From: Streptomyces hygroscopicus
GTDB lineage: Bacteria; Actinomycetota; Actinomycetes; Streptomycetales; Streptomycetaceae
DNA: 64,000 nucleotides
Direction of reading: 5' to 3'
NCBI GenBank assembly: GCA_002021875.1
Contig: CP018627.1
Coordinates: 2,418,001 to 2,482,000, forward strand
Shown here: positions 18,408 through 27,464 of the stretch, piece after piece
Position numbering within the stretch: the first letter of the stretch is position 1
Layout of the letters: every line of letters starts with the position of its first letter
Translations under genes and position numbers: made by a program
The notes under the pieces: generated by a model
The model's database searches: none
The model's input: only the letters and a program-made list of their open reading frames with translations
What the model was told of the DNA's origin: nothing

Positions 18408-18420
18408 CCCCACGCAATGC

Positions 18421-18459
18421 GGGTGTCCCGGCCGCACCTTAGGTGCGGCCGGGACACCC
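18421..18459 (+). terminator. strong hairpin terminator
   Basis: A perfect 18-bp stem, GGGTGTCCCGGCCGCACC paired with its complement around a TTA loop, begins 13 nt after the stop of the AMIN-like gene. It is a clear rho-independent-type terminator for that gene. Confidence 0.9.
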
Positions 18460-18744
18460 GGGCCATGCGGGGGTTCACGAGTGCCTATGACCTGCGACGC
18501 AAACGGCATCTGGTGATCGTTTCCCGTGTGTGGTGATCCGGTCGGCACGCAGGCGGGTCGCCGAGGCTGCCCTCGTCCTTCACCACGCCTCAACGCAAGG
18601 CCAAAAACGGCTCATTCAGAGCGCACCGGGCGTAGCTCCATGCCTCATCCGGAACACATCACGGTGCCGCCTCGCCGACCCGAGTCAGGTCGATGAACCT
18701 GCCGGGACCGTGATCGGTGCCTGAACGTGCAGTCTAGACAACTG

Positions 18745-18993
18745 CTACATGCCAGAGTCATTCGGCGATCTCCACGGTGTCGCCTCGCGGACGTCGACGT
18801 AGCTGGCGACGGTCATCCCGTTGGCAGCAACCCAAATGTCGCCACGGGACGGATGGTCACGGAGTTCTGTGAGAACAATGCCGATCTCCTGGTTGTCGGG
18901 AACGTGCCAGCGTAGCCGCCAGCGCCCTCCCACAGTGCTGGGCCACAGATTTCGCTCGTCTCCTCGACCGCTTGCCTTCGGCGACTGCGTCAC
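18745..18993 (-). CDS. possible small gene or fragment
   Basis: An 82-residue frame. The inner part, HVPDNQEIGIVLTELRDHPS followed by GDIWVAANGMTVASYVDVRE, has the texture of a real protein. There is no ribosome site at the start and no known domain. It may be a fragment of a larger hypothetical protein. Low confidence. Confidence 0.25.
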   Translation of the reverse strand: MTQSPKASGRGDERNLWPSTVGGRWRLRWHVPDNQEIGIVLTELRDHPSRGDIWVAANGMTVASYVDVREATPWRSPNDSGM

Positions 18994-19026
18994 ATCAGGT
19001 TTCGTCTTCGGTGTGAGAACAACGCG

Positions 19027-19282
19027 CTAGGTACAGATTTGGCTGACCGTGTACGTGCCGCTGTCGAGGACCAGCTCCTGTCCGGGCTTCCAGAGTCCAG
19101 GACCTTCCGTCCTGCGCCTCGGCCTCTGATTCGCCCTCGGCAAGCACCGCGTTTCGCTCTGCGCCGTCCGCATGGGCGTCCCTGAACATCACTGCACCGC
19201 CGCTGGGTAGCCGGGACGCCCTGCCGCGGAGTACGTGTACCCCCACCGCGTTCTTTTCCTTCACATGCCGGGCCTTTGTCAT
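19027..19282 (-). pseudogene. small hypothetical gene, frameshifted
   Basis: From ATG 19282 the frame reads MTKARHVKEKNAVGVHVLRG. A different frame ends with LWKPGQELVLDSGTYTVSQI and a stop at 19027. Both pieces look like coding sequence of one ~85-residue protein, so a single-base shift between them is likely. No function recognised. Confidence 0.35.
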
Positions 19283-19329
19283 GCACGAGGGCCGGCCTTC
19301 TGACCGTGGACGAGGAAGGCAAACGACCC

Positions 19330-19536
19330 GCCTGCTCGGCCAGCTGCCAGCTGCCAGCAGTTTTTCCGTTCGACACTCGACAGCAGCCCGAGCACGTAAG
19401 CCCGGGCCGCAGTCCGGGGCTCAACTCGCCTGAATCTGACCGCGATCCGGGCCATGACCTGCTCGAACATCGCCCGCCAACGAGCAGGGTCTACGCTATG
19501 GCCTGCGGCCACCGCACGATCTTCAGGAGTCCACAC
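19330..19536 (-). pseudogene. IS701 transposase, N-terminal fragment with 7-bp expansion
   Basis: From ATG 19536: RWRAMFEQVMARIAVRFRRV and ARAYVLGLLSSVERKNCWQLA, the N-terminus of an IS701 transposase that is diverged from the 14714 copy. At 19339-19359 the same 7-bp unit (GCCAGCT on the + strand) is present in one extra copy and shifts the frame at the same codon as in the other element. After EQAG the similarity stops, so the gene is also truncated. Confidence 0.75.
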
Positions 19537-19749
19537 AACCCCCGATGATCACGCAGTGGCCGTTTCTGTAATCATCCAGCCCCAGCCCAAGAGCGCAAAG
19601 AGGGCTTCTCGGCGACGTGACGGCTGCGGTGCGTGACGACGCGTGAGCCGGGTCGGTGCGAGACCAGGTGACCCGGTGTCAGATGTGGGCGAAGCCCCTG
19701 GTAGGAACAGGTCTGCGAAGATCACTTTCCCGGCCAGAGGCTTCACGTA

Positions 19750-20574
19750 ATGACCAATATCACCTACACCGCTGTGCTCGATGTGGGCAGGGAGACCGCT
19801 GAGACCCTGGCCCGACTGCTCCACGAGCACCGCCAACGGCTCGGCACCCGCAAGAACACCCGGGCCCTCGGGGTCTTCAAGCAAGGCGTCCTCGTGCTGC
19901 GGTGGTTCGTCGACGGCGCCCGCCTCGCCCAACTCGCCCGGGACAATGGGATCTCGCTGCCCACTGCCTACCGCTACCTGCACGAAGGACCGACCGTGCT
20001 CGCCGTCCATGCCCCAGACCTGTCGACCGCGCTGGAGCGGGCGGCGGCCGCCGGGTACACCCACCTCAACCTGGACGGCACCGTCATCCGCACGGACCGC
20101 GTCTCAGCCCAGGGCCCGAACGGGGCAGACCTGTGGTGGTCCGCCAAGCACCGCCATCACGGCGGGAACGTACAGGTCGTCTCGGCTCCGGACGGCTGGC
20201 CGCTGTGGGTCTCCCCGGTCCGACCAGGCCGTGAGCACGACACCTCCTGCGCCCGCACCCATGGCCTGGTCGACGTCCTCAACCGCCTCGCCGTCACCCT
20301 GGGCATCCCGACCCTGACCGATCTCGGCTACGAGAACGCCGGCGACGGCTTCCGCCACCCGGCCAAGAAGCCAAAGGGCAGCGAACTCACCCAAGCACAA
20401 CAGGCGTTCAACAAGGTGATCCGGGGCATCCACGGAGTCGCCGAGCGAGCGAACGCCCTGCTCAAGGTCACCTTCAAAGCCCTGCGCCGAGTCAGTGTCG
20501 ACCCCGCAGCGATCACCCGGATCGCCCGCGCCTCCCTCGTCCTGCTCCAGCTCGAACACGGCCGAACCACCTGA
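19750..20574 (+). CDS. IS5-like (DDE_Tnp_4/HARBI1-type) transposase, intact
   Basis: A 274-residue transposase. An N-terminal helix-turn-helix (LAQLARDNGISLPTAYRYLH) is followed by a DDE_4 core: YTHLNLDGTVIRTDRVSAQG with the first Asp, SAKHRHHGGNVQVVSAPDGW, LTDLGYENAGDGFRHPAKKP with the second, and VIRGIHGVAERANALLKVTF with the Glu. All catalytic positions appear present and the frame is open, so it may be active. Terminal inverted repeats were not identified. Confidence 0.85.
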   Translation: MTNITYTAVLDVGRETAETLARLLHEHRQRLGTRKNTRALGVFKQGVLVLRWFVDGARLAQLARDNGISLPTAYRYLHEGPTVLAVHAPDLSTALERAAAAGYTHLNLDGTVIRTDRVSAQGPNGADLWWSAKHRHHGGNVQVVSAPDGWPLWVSPVRPGREHDTSCARTHGLVDVLNRLAVTLGIPTLTDLGYENAGDGFRHPAKKPKGSELTQAQQAFNKVIRGIHGVAERANALLKVTFKALRRVSVDPAAITRIARASLVLLQLEHGRTT

Positions 20575-20656
20575 ATGAAGATCACGAGCCGTTTCCGAGA
20601 AGGGTTCAATGTTCCAGACTCCCCAGACCCACGAGCAGCAACAACATCGCGAGCTG

Positions 20657-20806
20657 CCGGCGCGCAGAGGACCGCTGACCGCTATCGCACCGCCGGACCT
20701 CGGGCGGTGAAGCTCCCGCGACGCGCGATGGCCTGCACACAGGGCACACGGCTGAGCCAGGCGTCGATCACAGCGCCCCCAGCCCGGCCGCATCGGTCAG
20801 GACCAT
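20657..20806 (-). repeat. 150-bp repeated gene remnant, copy 2
   Basis: Inverted copy of the block at 11317-11466. Here the last codons are preserved better: WLSRVPCVQAIARRGSFTAR, then GPAVR and the stop at 20692-20694. A short frame disruption lies after DAAGLG. Both copies keep the same ~25 bases after the stop, so a DNA segment and not just a coding domain was duplicated. Confidence 0.7.
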
Positions 20807-21242
20807 TTACCCCAGCTCACGAACCATCCACACTCAAGATCATTTCTTAGCGCGCAATCCATCAGCATTAGCGGCGTGACCCCGTCCTGCACCTTCATGG
20901 CCCGCCCGGCACCCGCCAAGAGCACGAGCATCCGCTCCCGCGCCGTTTCCAGGTCCACCGGGCCGGGTGTCTGCGGTGCCTCCGCCGTCTGGATCCCCTC
21001 ACCAGCAGCCCTTTCCCCAGCGCTGGCACTCTGGCGGGCTGCAGAACCTCGGCAGCACACGACTTTGGTGTTTGGGGTTCGTCACCACGAGAGCTTTCAC
21101 TCATCAGTGAGAGCACCGTCTCACGCGTAATCGCCAGGCGAGCCAGCCAATGTTCCGTCGCGGCGACCTTCTCGCGCAGAGCAGCTAACTCGCTACGGGT
21201 GACGGCTACTTCCTCGTCCAACCGCTTGAAGAGTGGCGTCAT
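20797..21242 (-). pseudogene. IS5 passenger-type protein, frameshifted
   Basis: From ATG 21242 the frame reads MTPLFKRLDEEVAVTRSELA, then LREKVAATEHWLARLAITRE. After a shift near 21040 it continues LETARERMLVLLAGAGRAMK. This is the same family as the intact passenger at 28309-28707 (compare EMHLEHLAITRKTITGL), a coiled-coil plus winged-helix protein that travels with an IS5 transposase. The C-terminal winged helix is lost at 20797. Confidence 0.6.
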
Positions 21243-21460
21243 CGTCAGCTTTGCCTCCCACCCCGAAGTGCAGGCTCCGACGCAAGGACCGCCAGAGCCA
21301 TGACCCACCGTAGAAGAGCCGCCACAAAATCGCAGAAGGTGATCGCCAATGATCCCTAACGACAACTACCGTATGACCGCCGTGCGTTAGGTGCCGAGAC
21401 CGGACTGGCAAGGATCGACGCCCGTGCGTCACGTCGCCTGTCGCTCGCTGTCCACCACAA

Positions 21461-21610
21461 GTGGATAAATCCCACACTTCGAAGGCACGGTTGCGGCTTG
21501 AGCTATGTCGCTGGCTCGCCTACTACAACCGGTGCCGACGGCACTCCGCCCTCGGCTATCTCACACCGATCGAGTTCGAACAGCAGTTCATTGCGGCTCC
21601 TCGTCCGGCT
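21461..21610 (+). pseudogene. IS3-family orfB, C-terminal fragment
   Basis: A short in-frame piece SHTSKARLRLELCRWLAYYN followed by RCRRHSALGYLTPIEFEQQF. It is the terminal block of IS3 transposases, after the catalytic glutamate. Everything upstream is missing. Confidence 0.8.
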
Positions 21611-22822
21611 GTTGCTTCACGGCCACGACCGATATTGCATTGCCGTCATGCCGACGTTTCTTGGGCGACAGCAGGTCGGTCGCGAGTGGCAGCGGAGCGT
21701 GGGCTGTCTCGGGGAATTCGCTACGGACTTCGGTGAGCAGATCATGCCATCTGGTGCCGTGGGTGCCGACGGCGGCGTGGGTGCGTGGAGCACGGCTTTG
21801 AGTGGGTCGGGGTCCGCCCCGATGAGCAGGGCGATAAGCGCCACTTCCTGTTGGGAGGCGTTGGTGCCGTCCGGCAGTGTGATGACAGTGCTGGGAATCT
21901 GCGGCTCGGAGGAGAGGAACTTCCGCGCTGTCTTCGGGTCATCGAGTGGTGGAGAGAAGGCCAGGCCCCGGTCCAGTTGGGCCAGGCTGCGGGCGATCCA
22001 GTCCATGCTGCTGAGACCGGCCACGTCGCAAGAACGGTGCGCGGCCCAACGGGTGATCGCACGCTGGATCTTTGGCCCGGCCTCGTCGACCGCGTGCACG
22101 AGGGCGACATCGAGTCTCCGCGTCTCTGCCGCAACCTTGCCAACGCTGCGCAGTCGGTCGCTGGGCAGCCGCCCGCCCCATTCCCTCTTCTCGGCGTGCT
22201 CCCGCCGCTCCCGCAACTCTCATTCTTCCTGCTCTTCCTTTTCACGGGTGATGCGTTCGGCCTCGGACCGTTCATCGGGGGTGGGCAGCGGAGACAGTTC
22301 GCTCACGACCTGGTGCCAGTACGCGGCAGATTCGCTGGTCTGCTTCACGATGCGGTCGTGTTCATACGGGGCCGGCCAGAACTGGAGCAGATACTCATCC
22401 AGCACCGGCTCGTCCTCCCACCGTGTGCCGACGGCCTGGTCCATGCCACGGCAGTGGTAGCGGGCGCGGTACGTTCCTGCGGGCAGGCCGAGGTCCCGCT
22501 GTTCACCGATCCAAAAATCGATCAGTGTTGTGTCATTCGAGGCCGCCCGGAAAGGCGTCTCCACGATGTCCTCCCAGCCGTTGTAGTCCAAAGACGGCTC
22601 CTCCTCGTGCAGTTCGACGGTGAGGGGGACAGCGCCGCTGCTGATGCCGGTCAGCAGGATCAGGTGTCCAGGCACGGCCGCCCCGCACAGTGCCGCCCGC
22701 TGTCCCATGAAGCACGCGTCGAGGTCGTCCTCCGGGCCTTCGTGGATGTCGGCCTCGGTGCGGCCGTCGATGTACATCTGGCCGTAGTCCACGCTGAACT
22801 CGCCCTTGAAGAGTGTTCGCAT
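21588..22822 (-). pseudogene. large hypothetical protein broken by stop and frameshift
   Basis: The first 200 residues (22220-22822) form a good protein: GEFSVDYGQMYIDGRTEADI, CGAAVPGHLILLTGISSGAV and YLLQFWPAPYEHDRIVKQTS. They end at a TGA. In the same frame the sequence continues as coding, with LPSDRLRSVGKVAAETRRLD and WIARSLAQLDRGLAFSPPLD, until a shift near 21775. It finishes in another frame with RWHDLLTEVRSEFPETAHAP and a stop at 21588. So an original protein of about 410 residues has decayed. Family not recognised. The 200-residue part might still be made. Confidence 0.55.
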
Positions 22823-23105
22823 GGCCGCGAGTTTGCCTCAGGGATCTGACAACACCTGCGACGCCGCCAGCTGGCGTGGTGGCAGGGAAGGCCCGTTGGT
22901 CAGCCCGACCCTCAAGGCTCGACTGCACCGACAGTCTAGCTGGAGCAACGTCCTGCGTTCCAAAGCCCAGGAGGTACCGGCACGTCATAGATGAAAAGAC
23001 CTCTCGATTCCCTCTCGTCCTCATCAACAAGCAGGTCGACCGGCTGACTACCGCCCAGCGTCCTGACTGGCCGCACCCCTCGACGGCCGGTTTTGTGGAA
23101 AACGA

Positions 23106-23801
23106 TCAGTTGGCGGATGGGAAGCGATCTTCAAGTGCAGAGGGCACTCGTGAACACCTCGGGTCGCGTTGGACGACTTCGAGGTCGATGCCGAGGTGGG
23201 CGCCGTGGTCGATGACCTTCGTGCGGTAGCCGGTGTCGGCCCATGCCTTGGCCACGTGAGGGCTTGTGGCGGCGATCTGGGAGAGCAAGGTGGATACCGC
23301 CGGCGTTGTCGGAGACGCTGGCCGCGGTCACCCAGACGGCCAGCAGCAACCCGAGGGCGTCGACGCCGAGGTGGCGCTTACGGCCTGCGATCTTCTTGCC
23401 CGCGTCGATACCCTGGCCGGCTGCGGGCACGTTGGCGGAGGTTTTGATGCTCTGCGCGTCCGGCACGCAGGCGTCGGCTCGGCATCCCGGCCCTCGGCCT
23501 CACGCGCCAGGCGCCGGAGCAGGCCGTTGAGCTGGCCGAAGACGCCTTCCTTCTGCCATGCGGCGAAGTAGCCGTAGACCGTCTCCCACGGAGCGAAGTC
23601 GTGCGGCAGGTACCGCCAGGGGATGCCGGTGCGGTCGACGTAGAGGATGGCGTCCATGATGCGGCGCAGGTCGTGCTCGGGCGGGCGGCCGATGCCCAGG
23701 CTCCTGCCTCTCCGCTCGGCCCGCCGGGCGGAGAGCGTGGGTCCGATCAGTTCCCAGCGCGCATCGGACAGGGCGCCGGGATACGGGCGCTGTCGCGTCA
23801 T
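23106..23801 (-). pseudogene. IS5-family transposase, frameshifted and 3'-truncated
   Basis: From ATG 23801: MTRQRPYPGALSDARWELIG, GIPWRYLPHDFAPWETVYGY, then a frameshift to AQSIKTSANVPAAGQGIDAG with the catalytic Asp region, KRHLGVDALGLLLAVWVTAA, and a second shift to VAKAWADTGYRTKVIDHGAH. The C-terminal RRWVVERTFGW block is absent because the gene is cut at about 23150. Dead element. Confidence 0.85.
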
Positions 23802-24048
23802 GTTTCGGTAGTAGCGTCAGGCGCGGCACCGCCCCAGGGCGCAAACGGCGGCAACCGGGGGCGCCTTGGGATCAGACAGGAGCGAATGCATTGAAACAGG
23901 TCGAGGTCCGGCGTCTTCAGCCACACAGCTCCCGTTGGGCACCACCGCCTCGTAAGTCTCAGAGCCACTCACCATCGAAGCGCCACCAAATAACCCCACC
24001 AGAACAAAACACTCTTTCCGAGGATGTTCCAGTTAAAGACCGGATAGT
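23802..24048. other. short intergenic stretch between two IS5 relics
   Basis: A 180-base minus-strand frame here contains GSETYEAVVPNGSCVAEDAG, which could be the start of a lost protein, but no ribosome site or domain supports it. Nothing else seen. Confidence 0.3.
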
Positions 24049-24898
24049 TCATAGGTTGTGCCGAGTTATGGGCGTTTCGCCGGTTGCTCGTTTCGTGAGG
24101 TTGGAGATCATCGCGAGGCGGATCATGCTCTCGGAGTGGGCGGGTTTGGTCTCATAGTCCCGGGCGAGGCGGCCATGCATCATGATCCACCCGAAACTTC
24201 GCTCTACCACCCAGCGCTTCGCGATCACCGAGAATCCCTTGACCTGCGCGTTCCTTGGGACGACGTCGACATCGATGCCGAGGGCGGCGCCGTGCTCGAT
24301 GGCCTGGTTCTTGTAGCCGGTGTCGACCCATGCCTCGGTGATCGTGGGGTGGTCGGCGGCGATCTGGGCAAGGAGTTCCTTGCCGGCCTCGTTGTAGGAG
24401 ACGCTGGCTGCCGTCACTATGACCAGCAGTGACAGGCCGAGGGTGTCGGCCACGATGCTGCGTTTGCGGCCCACGGTCTTCTTACCGGCGTCGGTGCCCC
24501 GGGTGTCGATGGGCACGCTGGTAGCGGTCTTGACGCTCTGGGCATCGATGACGCAGGCAGTGGGTTCGGCGGTGCATCCTGCCTCCTCACGGACCACCAT
24601 GCGGTGCAGATGGAGGCCGAGTTTCTCGATGGTGCCGTCGGCGGTCCAGGCGCTGAAGTAGCCGAACACGGTGGTGTGCGGCGGGAAGTCGTGGGGCAGG
24701 TAGCGCCAGGGACGCCACTCCAGTTGAGGAAGAGGATCGCGCTCATGACTTCTCGCAGGTCAGTGACCTTCCCGCCGAGTTGGAGCGAGATCTTCTGCCG
24801 CTCGGCCCGCCAGGCCGTCAAGGCCGGTTCCATCAACACCCAGCGGGCATCGGAGAGATCACTCGGGTAGGGCTCGCGCTGCTGCAAAGAGGTCATGG
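24049..24898 (-). pseudogene. IS5-family transposase with one frameshift
   Basis: The first frame, MTSLQQREPYPSDLSDARWV to LFLNWSGVP, loses one base where the family has PWRYLPHDF (near 24710). The second frame continues to a natural stop with VIDAQSVKTATSVPIDTRGT, KRSIVADTLGLSLLVIVTAA, VDTGYKNQAIEHGAALGIDV and AKRWVVERSFGWIMMHGRLA. All DDE residues are still present; only the single deletion separates it from a working enzyme. Confidence 0.85.
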
Positions 24899-25145
24899 GA
24901 CCACTCATGCACGAGGTCCCCAACCGGGCGCGCTCGATCGAGCGAGGCCAAAGCCAGCTTCAGGGTCGCATTCGAACTGGACAGAAGGTACCGGTAGTAA
25001 CCCGGGTAAAACCCAGGTCCCAGCGTGCTCCAACTGAAGAGGCATACCGCTTGTTCTGCCCGTACGCGACGAATCCGGTGCGACCCAACTACCCCAAAAC
25101 AGCGCATAGATGACATGAACGTCCTCTCAGCGTCCGGCGCCCATC

Positions 25146-25724
25146 TCAGCGAGCAGTCGCAGTGGGACTCGGTGGAGTCGACGGGCCGAACGTGCGCAGG
25201 ATCCGGCGACGGCGCAGGGTGAGTACCACGGTGCCCGCCAGGAAGAGCGGAGCCATACCCAGAAGGCCGAGCGCGGGAAGCGAGAAGGTGGGGGGATCAT
25301 CGACCCAGCTCCGCATGAGCACCCGCGACGAGTCCTCTCGGTCGTAGGTGACGTCCAGTTGGTCCCCGACTTTCACGTCCGGATACACGCCGCCCCAGTC
25401 GTATAGATCAGTGCGGACCGTTCCGCTGGGCCCGTCGAATTCGACCTGCACAGAGCGGGGGTTGTTGTCTCTACCCGTGACCTCGGCCACGGTGGTCACC
25501 CCGCGTGAGCGCAGATCGTCCACTAGCGATTTCGACGGAAGCCAGTAGGCAAGGAACATCCCTGTCGTGACGAGGGCGAACGCAAGACCCATCGCGATGT
25601 GACTGCGTTGAGGCAACGGCGGGCACTGTCTCCAGTCGCGGACCATGGCCTCGACGGCCTGGCGGTGGGCCGAAAGGGGTGGCCGCTGCCATTGGTCGGG
25701 CGGTCGCTTCTTCCTCTTGGCCAT
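25146..25724 (-). CDS. DUF3592-type membrane protein
   Basis: A 192-residue protein. One helix near residues 43-64 (IAMGLAFALVTTGMFLAYWL) and another near 150-172 flank an extracytoplasmic loop with LRSRGVTTVAEVTGRDNNPR and GVYPDVKVGDQLDVTYDRED, the arrangement and motifs of DUF3592. The N-terminus is basic (MAKRKKRPP). Function of the family is unknown. It precedes nothing obvious in the same direction; the gene upstream (25738) ends 13 bp before its start, so they may be co-transcribed. Confidence 0.7.
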   Translation of the reverse strand: MAKRKKRPPDQWQRPPLSAHRQAVEAMVRDWRQCPPLPQRSHIAMGLAFALVTTGMFLAYWLPSKSLVDDLRSRGVTTVAEVTGRDNNPRSVQVEFDGPSGTVRTDLYDWGGVYPDVKVGDQLDVTYDREDSSRVLMRSWVDDPPTFSLPALGLLGMAPLFLAGTVVLTLRRRRILRTFGPSTPPSPTATAR

Positions 25725-25737
25725 GGCTATCCGCTCC

Positions 25738-26028
25738 TCATCGTTCCGTGCGCAGGCCTTCTTCTCTGCAGTTCACGATGCCCTTCCCCACGCTCTTGGC
25801 AGCCTTGCTGATCGCATTGACGAATGTCTTGCCGGCTATGGCCTCTCTGAAGAAGAGGAGACCTCGTAGCCGACGAAAGGCCCGCTGCGGCTCCGGCAGC
25901 AATTCTCCCAACCCATGGCCCCTGTCAGCCTCCGCGACGGCCATGACATCCCAGATGGTGCCCATTCCGCCGGACACACCGTCGAGGTTGGCGATGGCCA
26001 TGACTTCAATACCGGGACTCCGCCTCAT
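25738..26028 (-). CDS. hypothetical protein overlapping the IclR gene
   Basis: A 96-residue protein from ATG 26028, chosen for AGGAG 4 nt upstream; this start lies inside the end of the IclR gene (overlap 23 bp). The frame reads IEVMAIANLDGVSGGMGTIW, then DVMAVAEADRGHGLGELLPE and a helical basic C-terminus, AGKTFVNAISKAAKSVGKGI. No family recognised. The tight overlap with the regulator upstream and the DUF3592 gene downstream suggests one operon. Confidence 0.5.
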   Translation of the reverse strand: MRRSPGIEVMAIANLDGVSGGMGTIWDVMAVAEADRGHGLGELLPEPQRAFRRLRGLLFFREAIAGKTFVNAISKAAKSVGKGIVNCREEGLRTER

Positions 26029-26875
26029 CGTTCTCCTGCTGGCGGCCACTCCCAGGACCATTATTCGGCCCCTCTGGTGAGATTTTCCGGGCGCGAAGGA
26101 GGTCGCTAGCCAACGCGGCAACCTCCTGAACCTGTCTCACCAGTGCCGCGGCGCGGGCAGCGTGGAATCGGGCCCTCGGGACGGACACAGAGAAGGAGCC
26201 TCGCGGTATCCTGGATTGATCGAAGAAGGCTGCCGAGATACAGCACGTTCCCCAGCTGAACTCTTCGAGGTCAAGGGCGTACCCTCGCCGACGTACTCTC
26301 GCGAATTCACCGAGCAGCTCGTCGTAGTCCGTGATCGTGTTCCGAGTTCGGGCTTTCAGCGTTACACCTGGGAACATGTCAGCAATCTGCTCTTTGTGGA
26401 GAAAAGCAAGCACTGCCTTTGAGGAGGCACGCGCGTGGAGATCATCGGCATAGCCGATTTCCAGATTTCTGATTCTAAGGCCACGCGGGCCAGGCACTGA
26501 GCGCTGCAACACGAACCTGCCATTGACCCAGCCCGACAGGCTGGACGTTTCGTGCGTCCTGGCATTGAGGCGGTCGAGGAGGGCCGAGAGGTACGGAGAG
26601 GGGCCGGGGTAGAAGCCCGGTCGCTCTTGCAGGCGGCGACTCAGTGAGTTCACGCGGTGCCCGATTCCGTAACGTCCACTCGAGAGACGTGATACGTAGC
26701 CATTGGTCACCAGGGTCCGCAGCAGATGATAGCACGTGCCGAGCTTGATGTCGAGGGTAGAGCTCAGCTCCTTTGCGGTTGCTCCGCCCTCGTAGTCAGC
26801 TATCGCTTCAAGCATTTTCAGGCCGCGCTCCAGCGTGCGCAGCAATGTTTTCCCGTCCACGCCTGAATCGCTCAT
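26006..26875 (-). CDS. IclR-family transcriptional regulator
   Basis: A 289-residue regulator. The N-terminal winged helix covers residues about 10-70 (KMLEAIADYEGGATAKELSS, then TLDIKLGTCYHLLRTLVTNG). The effector-binding domain contains LNARTHETSSLSGWVNGRFV, VLAFLHKEQIADMFPGV and GYALDLEEFSWGTCCISAAF; the last replaces the usual E-xx-G-xx-CxA pocket motif. The family senses small metabolites and controls degradation or secondary-metabolism genes. It heads a leftward set with the genes at 25738 and 25146. No catabolic gene is nearby, so its target is unknown. Confidence 0.88.
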   Translation of the reverse strand: MSDSGVDGKTLLRTLERGLKMLEAIADYEGGATAKELSSTLDIKLGTCYHLLRTLVTNGYVSRLSSGRYGIGHRVNSLSRRLQERPGFYPGPSPYLSALLDRLNARTHETSSLSGWVNGRFVLQRSVPGPRGLRIRNLEIGYADDLHARASSKAVLAFLHKEQIADMFPGVTLKARTRNTITDYDELLGEFARVRRRGYALDLEEFSWGTCCISAAFFDQSRIPRGSFSVSVPRARFHAARAAALVRQVQEVAALASDLLRARKISPEGPNNGPGSGRQQENDEAESRY

Positions 26876-27464
26876 ATTTGTACAGCCTTCGCTCTGTCTG
26901 CGTGAAGCAGCCCTTCATATACTCGCGGCGATCCACCCAACTTCCCGCTCACTGGAACTTAGGGCGGGTGGCACTCGCCTCCCGTTGCCAGCCGAAACGA
27001 ACACCCGCCATCAGGCAAGGCCGGAGACCCCACACCTCGAGCGGTGATACGAGCGGCATGCTCGAGTGCGGCTCCTCTGGGCTCCCGGCTCCTCGCAGCA
27101 TCGGTCGTTTCGGCTGGCAGCGACCACAACTATCTGCTACGAGGTGACTTCTTGGCACCACATTGAACTCGACTTTTGACTATCTGAACATAACTCCAGG
27201 TAGCTACCTCTTCGGTTCGACTCACAGCCGACCACAATTCTGAACGCTCGCACGGCGTCTGCAGACCCAGCGATCTTTCAAATAGTAGAAATCTGGGGGC
27301 GGTATCTCTCAGGACCTGGTTCCGGGTGCATGCGCGAAACAGGAAGTCCGCCCACTCCTCGAAGCGCACGGCCACCCCATCACCACCTCAACCACCCGCC
27401 TCCGGTCTTGCAGCGCATGCCGCGTGAGGCATGGCGGTCTGTTCGCCAGGGGCCGGTTCGACGT
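26876..27464. other. intergenic region holding a MITE-like inverted repeat
   Basis: About 590 bases upstream of the IclR gene. Apart from the 134-bp structure at 26986-27119 it has no recognisable gene. The part next to 26876 likely carries the IclR promoter. Confidence 0.45.
26986..27119. repeat. 134-bp element with perfect 15-bp inverted ends
   Basis: TGCCAGCCGAAACGA at 26986-27000 and its exact complement at 27105-27119 enclose 104 bp of non-coding DNA. This is the form of a miniature inverted-repeat element or a solo pair of IS ends. No target duplication is obvious. Confidence 0.45.

Noticed and set aside
24859..25116. PGFYPG motif resembling part of the IclR protein
   Set aside because: Only six residues match and the surroundings differ, so it is not a duplicated IclR fragment.
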